NCBI GenBank assembly: GCA_027576995.1
Contig: JANBQC010000285.1
Location: 1 to 34,658, forward strand
DNA from: Dimargaris cristalligena
Lineage: Eukaryota; Kickxellomycota; Dimargaritomycetes; Dimargaritales; Dimargaritaceae
Direction of reading: 5' to 3'
Length of the DNA stretch: 34,658 nucleotides
Shown in pieces: positions 30,746-34,658 of this stretch. Both the position numbers and the translations under genes were made by a program. The notes beneath the pieces were generated by a model. The model did not search any database and was not told the DNA's origin. It was given only the letters and a program-made list of their open reading frames with translations. The number at the start of each line of letters is the position of its first letter. The first letter of the stretch is position 1.

Positions 30746-32132
30746 CTATGGTCGTAGTTTTTTGGCACCTCTAACTGCTAATCGGTCCGCCTTATTGTTG
30801 CCAGGGTCACCACTGTGGGCGCGCACTTTCCTGAATATGACCGGTCCTGGCCGAATAGCCAGTACTTGGCGAATATCTTGAATGACGTCCGCATTCACTA
30901 CTTTGCTACCAGTGGCCGTTTTCCAGGCAGTGAACTCCCAATGGTAACCCCACTTGGTGATGCAGTTGATGGAATACTGGCTGTCGGTGCAGATTTCCAG
31001 GGGCGTGTTCAGGTCGGCTTTCTCAATGGCACGCTTGATGGCCATGAGCTCAGCACGTTGGTTGGTTTGTCGACCGTCCAGTAGAGTTTCGCTAACGTTG
31101 CGGGGATCCCCAGGCCCGAAATAGACCCCCAGCCCAGCACGGGCATTGCGTCGGCCATTATTGGTGGCGGCACCGTCGGTATAAACCCGCAGGCGTTCGG
31201 TGAACCCTGGTGCAGGGTAGTTAGAAGCATAGGTAGGCTCAGGGGGTACATATTTTGGCCTGGGGCGGCTCGATCGTTGGCGTTTGGCTGACGGTTCATC
31301 GCAAGGGGGTATCGGGGCATTGTAGCTAGAATCGGGACAGTCCATGCTACTGCGCTTAGCCGGCCCACTGGCATGAGCCATTAGGACGGCGGCATTAAGC
31401 CATGGCAAGGCAGGGACACTCCGCCGTTCCAGAGTAGGGGTGGCTAGAGCTAGTGGGTGCATTGGGCCATTAGTTGGCATCGCATCTGGATATTGACACC
31501 TTACTCCTTCAGCGCGGTCCCAATCGGAATTAGAGAGGGTTAACCATTCCGGCGGAAGTCCAAGAATATCGGACGGTACCGGGGCAGATTGATTAGAGCT
31601 GAGGTAGCCCGTACCACAGCATTTAGCACACTCGAGGCGGGTCAGCGCTGGTGTAGTATGATTCGGCGCGGAGGAGCTTGGCTCACTACGCTGAGTAGGT
31701 AGAGTGAATGTAAAATCAGCGGATTGAGGCATGGCCAGCGATGGTGCGGGAGACGGAACCAGTTGGGAGAAAATTTCGGCCTCGCCCAGGGTTTTGAATT
31801 TTTTTTAAATAGCGCCTGAGAACCCGGTGACTTGGTTCTGGCATTGGGGCCTATGGGCATAGTAAAAGCCAAGATAATGGTGGCCCGTTGGAAGGAGTTG
31901 GAGGACAGAGGATATATTAAGGAAATCATACCTAGTTCTTTGGACCAAACCTTCAACTAAAGCCCAACCAAATTGGCTGCTTAAGCTGCATATAGCTCCC
32001 TAGTGTACTACAGCGTGGAAGGGAAAGGCCAAAGGGAATCAAAGGAAGTCTAGTTAAGGCACATGTAGTAGGTACTGACCAGTCACGGTAAATGCCGGGG
32101 GTGCGGCCTTTACGAACGGCGTAATAGCTCAT
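30746..32132 (-). pseudogene. RNase H1 copy 3, stop codon in hybrid-binding domain
   Basis: Exons 32080-32132 and 30746-31850 (minus) retain normal splice signals (CTG|GTCAGT, CATAG). Exon 1 is intact: MSYYAVRKGRTPGIYRDW. Exon 2 begins PQCQNQVTGFSGAI and then has TAA (31805-31807) exactly where the other copies have Tyr or His before KKF, so one base change truncates the protein after 32 residues. The rest stays open for 335 codons with a complete-looking catalytic domain (VYTDGA, NQRAEL, CTDSQYS, AHSGDPGNNKADRLA) and a linker containing CAKCCGTGY and an NLS-like AKRQRSSRPRPK. The stop abuts an A8 tract, so sequencing error or recent loss are both possible. An internal start at 31732 could yield a catalytic-only protein of 328 residues. 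Confidence 0.85.
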
Positions 32133-34658
32133 TTCGGGGGTGGCTGGGGTACTTCAAGCCGCCCAGAGAGATCTTCACTTGGCCGCGGTTCCTTCGACAA
32201 GTCAGGCGGGGTTAAATAGTATGAAAGCCAACTTAGTGAGTAGAGGGAATGAAGGAAAGGTAGGTGAAACGCAGCTGACTGGTGGCCAATGCAGAGCAAT
32301 ATGAATACCATAGTAACTTAAAGATGGGCTGAAGGGGAAAATTAAATAAGGGTTGAACAAGGGGAGGGTTTAGAGAATTTTTAAACCCCGTTGCAATCGT
32401 CCGGCTCTAAATTCACTCCAACCATTTCAAGCATATGAGGAGTACTCACCATGGGCTTTGGGACTAAATCGTGGGTAGAGGTAGATAGGCCAAAAAAGAC
32501 ATCCTATCCTATTTGCCCAGGGATTTGGTGGCTGAATCCCTTCTACATTGGGCCTGAGTATGGGCATGCCGCCTCCACAGGCGAAAGCAGAAGGGATAGT
32601 ATATATCAGGTTAAAAGACAACAGCCGCAAGCATTGATGGGTTTTATTGGAAGTTAGCGGAGACGAGGTCGGTGATTTGGCCCAGTAGCAAAAAAGACAT
32701 CAATGAAATATAAATAGTGGTCATCAGTTAAACAAAAATATAAACATTATAGCCAATTGGTAAAGCCAATCAGGCATCAGCCATGGCAAATAGTCGCCTA
32801 AAAGTATTGATGAAACTTGCTCCCATTATGAAACGTCCAATTGGGTTTTCCACTGAAAGATTGGCCATTATCGCTGTTGGCGGTTGGGACACCAATCCTG
32901 CTATAATTAGTCCCTGCTTCCCAAATAGAAAACAGGGTTGGTTTCAAATATTCATACACAAAAAATGAAAAATATATATCTGTAACTAAATAATACTAAC
33001 ACGTATGGCCGCTGGACATTGGTAATCTGATGCCAGTCCCGAATATGACCGATAGAGTACCAGGCTCCTCCTCCTGCTTGTCTATATCTGCGAATAACCC
33101 GGCTGTGATCTTTTCCAACCCAATACTTATCACTGTGACAGTATAAGGTGATCAGTGGCGCACAACAATAAGAACTGATACATGTCTTAAATGAATAAAA
33201 CATGCAATATTTCTATATAACAATGCCTATATATACACATTAGACCATGGCATACAATTCGTATTTCCTCTTCATGCAACTTTAACAATTTATATATGGC
33301 TGGTAGTTAGTAGGGCAGCAATATAATTTACAGGATAAGCAAGAAAAACCACTATTGGTTTAGCAATCCTGTCGTTTATGGAGGGTGCAGTATAAGGTTC
33401 ACATAGTATCTATATGGTTTAGGATAGAAAAAATGGAGCTATGCATGGCTAATTCATTAACAATCAGATGAAAGCGCTGAACATCGGTGATCTCTGGTCC
33501 CACCCAGCCAGGATGATACAGCTAATTCACGGGGGACCAAACAGCATCACATTGCTAGCCGATCCCTGCCAAGGTAAAATGCATCTATTTGTATGTATAT
33601 TAATTGTACAACTCTCTTATTATATCTAAATAGTTCTAGGAGTTTATGCGCTTGGCATTTCTTTTGTATGTGAAAATTTCTACTGCTGTACTATAGTAAC
33701 AACAAGCTGGCATATGAATGAAATAGTCACAGTTACTATTGATGAATAAGAAGGGGGGCAAAAGAAATGATGGTATATACCAAAGGTGCAGGAAATATGA
33801 TATCAAAGAGTGTTTGATATAATATGAGATGAAAATACCATTTTAACAAATATGTGAATTATGAAATACAGCAGCTCTTCATTCCTAACTAAGATATGCA
33901 CGTAATTTAACACTCCTGCATAGGATTTGGGACAAAATGTCAACAAATATGTAGCTGTGATATATTTTTTTACCTGGCATTCATATGTTTTCATTAGAGA
34001 GGCTGTTTTGGCAGCTGGGATTGGCCTTACCAAGAAGGTCTGACTAAGAGGGTGATCTTTGCTTACTATATTAAACATCACCCAAAGTAAGTACCCTAGC
34101 CAAAATGTGATTCAAGAAAATTGGAATTAGGAATCAGGCTTGGGATATTACTTAGGCGAGTGCTGTAAGTGAGTGGCCAAAGTAACTATAAGGCAACTGC
34201 CATTAATTTGATCAATATATATTATTTACTGAATACAAATAGTTATTATTTAGCATATCACAGACTACAGTTATTATACTTACTGGTGACACTATTTGTA
34301 GTTTTGGTGCACCCAATACCTGCAATTTGGATAATATGCTAAAATAAATGAATATCCTCTCTATGTCCTTGCTAGCCCTGGTAAATACATATTTTAGCTG
34401 GAATAGGAGCCACTACCTTGATCCAACTATTGGAGAGTATTCTTAATAGAATCTACACATCAAGGGAAATATCAGATGGAGAGTAGAAGAGTTGAGTCAC
34501 ATTATTAACAGAGGCCCCTCTTCACTTAGGTATTTAGTATGTGGGTTACTTAATTAATTCTGTAAATATAGAGACCAGACAAACCAGAGTAGAATACATA
34601 CAGCCTTAATTATAAGGTATTGAATTTCCCAACACCCATGTGTTCAGGGCTTAAAATT
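32133..34658. other. AT-rich right flank
   Basis: No gene recognised. From about 32650 onward composition falls to that of the left end. A minus-strand stretch at 33001-33163 (APLITLYCHSD, then AWYSIG and NVQ) loosely follows the order of RNase H1 motifs (TPLEICTDS, AWKTATG, DVIQ) and may be a further relic, but the match is weak. Confidence 0.5.

Overview
Nuclear DNA of an intron-rich eukaryote, most likely an early-diverging (non-Dikarya) fungus. The basis is fungal-type housekeeping genes (MBF1, RIO2, Pol I/III AC40, cytosolic LeuRS, MZM1, ISD11), a Siva homologue (a family best known from animals), many short GTAAGT-type introns, C-ending codons in genes, and AT-rich spacers with (AT)n tracts. 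The lineage is an inference; no rRNA or tRNA was seen to fix it. The exon structures below were built by hand from reading frames, splice consensus and family conservation.

Layout. 1-3053: AT-rich, no gene recognised. 3054-9508: a compact housekeeping block: TMEM115-like Golgi membrane protein (-), Siva-like zinc protein (-), MBF1 (+), MZM1/LYRM7 (-), ISD11/LYRM4 (+). The last two are both mitochondrial LYR proteins and are transcribed divergently from a 512-bp spacer. 9509-17724: an apparent gene desert that in fact holds two intact, equal-length (246 aa), tandem seven-helix membrane protein genes sharing one intron position, plus decayed relatives of them (clearest at 10706-11400, weaker at 9960-10210 and 12650-13110). 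This looks like a birth-and-death family of unknown function. 17725-25455: RIO2 (-) and the AC40 subunit RPC40 (+) are divergent from a 527-bp spacer, so two ribosome-production genes may share control; then leucyl-tRNA synthetase (-). 25456-32132: three tandem RNase H1 paralogues on the minus strand (26654-27851, 28732-29854, 30746-32132). They share one intron position splitting the same Trp codon. The first has two in-frame starts resembling mitochondrial/nuclear isoforms; the third has a stop codon in its hybrid-binding domain. A decayed fourth copy lies on the plus strand at about 28380-28688. 32133-34658: AT-rich and mostly featureless.

What stands out is two tandem families caught at different stages of decay: an unassigned seven-helix family and RNase H1. 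I saw no CRISPR array, intact transposon, tRNA or rRNA gene.
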